64,000 nucleotides of DNA from an uncultured Hyphomonadaceae bacterium (GTDB taxonomy: Bacteria; Pseudomonadota; Alphaproteobacteria; Caulobacterales; Hyphomonadaceae), in NCBI GenBank assembly GCA_938084575.1, contig CALKFG010000002.1:297244-361243 (forward strand). Reading direction: 5' to 3'. Positions 61,731 through 64,000 of this stretch are shown one piece after another (positions within the stretch are counted from its first letter, which is position 1; each line of letters opens with the position of its first letter). Below the pieces are notes generated by a model. It made no database searches and had not been told where the DNA came from. It saw only the letters and a list, made by a program, of their open reading frames with translations. A program made the position numbers and the translations under genes.

Positions 61731-62819
61731 ATGACTTCTCTTTTGGAACCGAACATTCACCCGATACTCGTTCACTTTGCATATGCACTATCGGTTAGCG
61801 CAGTGATCTCATACTTGCTTTCCAGATTTCCACCCACATCAAAATGGCGGGACACTCTCGCACCCGCAGCCGACTGGATGCTGGCCTTTGGCGCGGTCGC
61901 AATCGTGCTGACAATCGCAGCGGGATTTCAGGCCTACTATTCAGTTGACCATGATGCACCTTCTCATGTTGCCATGACCACCCACCGCAATTGGGCTGTT
62001 CCATCTGGCACCGCCATTTTACTATTGGCAATCTGGCGCTGGACGAACCGAGCGAAAGCCGCGGCTTCTCTATTTGTCGGGGGGCTTGCAGCCGCCGCGG
62101 TGGCCTTGACCGTCGCCGCCTGGTGGGGCGGCAAGATTGTCTATGGCTATGGTCTCGGCGTAAAGAGCATGCCGGTCGTTACCGGTGACGGACATGACCA
62201 CGATCACGGAAATGCTTCCACCGGTGCAAATGCCACAGACCATGACATGTCAGCCATGACCAAACCCGATGCCGCACCAGCAGCCCATGATGACAACGAT
62301 GCCCACCATGGCAACGAGCCTCCACAGGCGGCGCCCGACGGGCATGACAATAGCGATGGCCACCACGACGCAGCACCTGCTGGTCACGACAATTCTGACG
62401 GCCACCATGATCAGCCACCAGCCAGCGCCGATGACGCAGCTATCCTTCAAATTATCGAGGCGATTGAAGCTGGATGGGAAGACGGATCGGGCACACCGTT
62501 CAGGACACACTTCCTTGATTTTGAGGGGGCGCGATACTTCGAATCCGGCGGCGAGAATACCGGGCTTGAAGACCTCGTCGTTCACCATGTCGAGCCGGAG
62601 AAGACATCGATCCCGGACCTTGAGCTAAATGTCTCGAACATAGACATTCACTATGAAGGCAATTTCGCGTGGGCGGTGGGTGACTCCACCGTTCAGGGAA
62701 CCATCATCAGGACTGGCGAAAAGCTGGATCGGACTGGCAAGCAAACATGGCTTTTCCGAAAGGTGGATGGCGCCTGGAGGGTGGTGCACACGCACTCGTC
62801 CTCTCGCGCGAAGCGCTAA
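61731..62819 (+). CDS. DUF2231 membrane domain - His-rich linker - NTF2-like domain fusion
   Basis: A 362-residue protein. Residues 1-145 form a four-helix DUF2231 domain (HPILVHFAYALSVSAVISYLL, LAFGAVAIVLTIAAGFQA, GLAAAAVALTVAAWWGG). Residues ~155-235 are an Asp/His-rich linker with repeats of GHDNSDGHHD and runs of HDHDHG, a likely copper or zinc sponge. Residues ~236-362 are a SnoaL/DUF4440-type domain (IIEAIEAGWEDGSGTPFRTHFLDFEGARYF, WLFRKVDGAWRVVHTHSS). I do not know this architecture from a characterised protein. Located in the copper cluster. Confidence 0.75.
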   Translation: MTSLLEPNIHPILVHFAYALSVSAVISYLLSRFPPTSKWRDTLAPAADWMLAFGAVAIVLTIAAGFQAYYSVDHDAPSHVAMTTHRNWAVPSGTAILLLAIWRWTNRAKAAASLFVGGLAAAAVALTVAAWWGGKIVYGYGLGVKSMPVVTGDGHDHDHGNASTGANATDHDMSAMTKPDAAPAAHDDNDAHHGNEPPQAAPDGHDNSDGHHDAAPAGHDNSDGHHDQPPASADDAAILQIIEAIEAGWEDGSGTPFRTHFLDFEGARYFESGGENTGLEDLVVHHVEPEKTSIPDLELNVSNIDIHYEGNFAWAVGDSTVQGTIIRTGEKLDRTGKQTWLFRKVDGAWRVVHTHSSSRAKR

Positions 62820-62951
62820 AGGTCGCCAGTCGCTCTAAATATTGCCTGGACCAATAGCGTTGCTGCAATCGGGGGGAGTTGGCCTAGAAGCGAATTCTCC
62901 CTCTCGCGTTGAGTGGAAACGAACAGGATGATTTTTCGTTACCGATTGCAT

Positions 62952-62968
62952 ATACCCCTATAGGGTAT
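62952..62968. promoter_or_regulatory. CsoR-type operator, site 2
   Basis: ATACCC, CTATA, GGGTAT, in the 236 bp gap upstream of the DUF5676 gene. Same pattern as sites 1 and 3. Confidence 0.6.
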
Positions 62969-62981
62969 TATATAGAACTCG

Positions 62982-62998
62982 ATACCCCGCCAGGGTAT
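62982..62998. promoter_or_regulatory. CsoR-type operator, site 3
   Basis: ATACCC, CGCCA, GGGTAT, exactly 30 bp from site 2 and in the same promoter region. A pair of sites suggests cooperative repressor binding released by copper. Confidence 0.6.
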
Positions 62999-63055
62999 TA
63001 GACAAGATTGAATGAAACGCGGCTTTCTGGTCGCCGCCAATCAAGGAGAGACACC

Positions 63056-63316
63056 ATGAAAATCAAACCCGTTGGACACGCTTTGTCCCTTTTGATCGCC
63101 ATCTCATTTCTGATCTGCATCGGCTGGGGGCTGGTGATGCCAGAATCACTGCACATGCACGGTGCATGGGAAAACTGGCTTCCAGGATTTGAGTTCCTAA
63201 CGCCGCAAGGCTTCATCATTGGTCTGAGCGAAAGCTACTTGTACGGCTGGTACATCGCTTTGGTGTTTGTGCCACTCTATCGGTTCTTCAACCGGTCTGC
63301 CGTCAGCAACAGCTAG
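63056..63316 (+). CDS. DUF5676-family membrane protein
   Basis: An 86-residue protein from the ATG at 63056, with AAGGAG upstream. Two transmembrane helices, near residues 9-28 (ALSLLIAISFLICIGWGL) and 62-80. The pattern MHGAWENWLPGFEFLTPQGFIIGLSESYLYGWYIALVFVPLYRFF matches DUF5676, proteins repeatedly found with copper-resistance genes. Function unknown. Confidence 0.75.
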   Translation: MKIKPVGHALSLLIAISFLICIGWGLVMPESLHMHGAWENWLPGFEFLTPQGFIIGLSESYLYGWYIALVFVPLYRFFNRSAVSNS

Positions 63317-63412
63317 AAGGGTAACGCCAGCCTCGCACCCACGAAATCGCGCAAGAGGTTGGCGCACCTATCACTGAAAATACGTAGAATTTGACCTGCA
63401 CAAGGGAACAAA

Positions 63413-64000
63413 ATGATGAGCACTGAGAAGCACGGAAACCACGACCAAAAGACTCACGCCGATCAGGGGCATGACTGTCACCATTCCGGCGGCGATTCTA
63501 CTACGGGCGCAAATGGCAAGTACGACCTCGTCCCTGCCGAGTATTCAGGCACGGTCTATACCTGCCCCATGCACCCGAATGTTCGCGATGTCCGCAATTC
63601 AGGTTGTCCCATCTGCGGTATGGCCCTGGAGCCGGAAGGCATTGTTATCGGAGAAGAAGACACATCAGAACTGGATGATATGACACGCCGGTTCTGGATC
63701 AGTGCCATATTTACGATCCCGCTTGCCATTTATGCGATGGGTGATCTGATACCCGAGCGCCCTCTGGAGGGCTTACTCCCTGAGGGCTGGTCGCAATGGG
63801 CCCAGCTTGCTCTTGCGGTTCCCGTTGTGCTCTGGGGCGGATTTCCGTTCTTCGTGCGCGGACTGCGTTCTGTTCGCACCATGAACCTCAACATGTTCAC
63901 ACTGATTGCGCTAGGAGTAGGCGTCGCGTTCGTCTTCTCGCTCGTCGCAACCGCGATGCCCGGCATCTTTCCACTCGCGTTTCGTAATGAAGCAGGCGAC
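63413..64000 (+). CDS. P1B-type copper ATPase, second copy, 3' end outside window
   Basis: The first 196 codons of a CopA-like ATPase, open to the window edge. The His-rich N-terminus (CHHSGGDST) precedes the metal-binding domain YTCPMHPNV and GCPICGMALEPEG, then [18 protein letters not shown] and the first transmembrane helices ([36 protein letters not shown]). Very similar in layout to the ATPase at 25507-27756. AAGGGA lies a few bases before the ATG at 63413; ATG 63416 is equally possible. Confidence 0.9.
   Translation, partial: MMSTEKHGNHDQKTHADQGHDCHHSGGDSTTGANGKYDLVPAEYSGTVYTCPMHPNVRDVRNSGCPICGMALEPEGIVIGEEDTSELDDMTRRFWISAIFTIPLAIYAMGDLIPERPLEGLLPEGWSQWAQLALAVPVVLWGGFPFFVRGLRSVRTMNLNMFTLIALGVGVAFVFSLVATAMPGIFPLAFRNEAGD

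Noticed and set aside
1..64000. CRISPR arrays, rRNA genes, insertion sequences with transposase
   Set aside because: No array of evenly spaced repeats, no rRNA-like stretch and no transposase-like protein was seen; the only short phased repeats are the integrase-site candidates at 60.7-60.9 kb.

Overview
The window is 64 kb of a high-GC proteobacterial chromosome. Gene content suggests an alphaproteobacterium, perhaps a marine Hyphomonadaceae-like organism, but that placement is inference: there is no rRNA or tRNA gene here to fix it. About two thirds of the window (1 to 33.5 kb) is dense, GC-rich core-like sequence with many 1-8 nt gene overlaps. From 33.6 kb to about 61 kb lie two accessory blocks bounded by three copies of a ~300 bp repeat, and the right end is a copper-handling cluster.

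Core part, left to right. (a) 1-9.8 kb: a divergent Atu/Liu-type branched acyl-CoA (acyclic isoprenoid) catabolic locus: atuA-like, carboxyltransferase, enoyl-CoA hydratase and biotin carboxylase on the minus strand; acyl-CoA dehydrogenase, acyl-CoA synthetase and TetR on the plus strand, with a 19 bp inverted repeat between them as a candidate TetR operator. (b) 9.8-12.5 kb: tyrosine/homogentisate catabolism (fumarylacetoacetase-like, VOC protein, hpd). (c) 12.5-16.2 kb: three acyl-CoA dehydrogenases, two of them probably an alpha/beta pair. (d) 16.3-19.4 kb: GH36 alpha-galactosidase and a lipoprotein of the formylglycine-generating-enzyme family. (e) 19.5-25.4 kb: a ModE-like regulator, a ModE-box-like inverted repeat, and an almost complete molybdenum cofactor operon (xdhC-mobA fusion, moaA, moaD, moaE, moaB, moaC, moeA). 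(f) 25.5-33.5 kb: copper ATPase, cyanide-insensitive-type cydAB with a small DUF2474 subunit, a short BCCT-like transporter and choline dehydrogenase.

Accessory block A (33.6-48.1 kb) is a type I secretion operon on the minus strand: HlyB-like ABC exporter, HlyD-like adaptor, two related lipoproteins each preceded by the same 102 bp leader with a hairpin, a small Arg-rich ORF, and a 2432-residue RTX protein. Its ends hold integrase fragments.

Accessory block B (48.1-60.8 kb) is visibly more A/T-rich. It has an Xre/RES toxin-antitoxin pair with its own promoter-operator at the left border, an intact tyrosine integrase at the right border, and between them a compact regulon: membrane-anchored sulfatase, FAH-family hydrolase, FAD aromatic hydroxylase, TonB-dependent receptor, SDR, TetR and an extradiol dioxygenase. 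Three copies of a TAGTCxxxTGACTA-type palindrome sit at its promoters. I read this as a transferable pathway for uptake, desulfation and ring cleavage of a sulfated aromatic compound; the substrate is unknown. This is the best candidate for an undescribed system in the window. The exported formylglycine-generating-enzyme homologue at 18.5 kb could mature the sulfatase.

The right end (61.2-64 kb) holds a His/Cys-rich secreted protein, a DUF2231-His-rich-NTF2-like fusion, a DUF5676 protein and the start of a second copper ATPase, with three CsoR-type GC-rich palindromes upstream of these genes.
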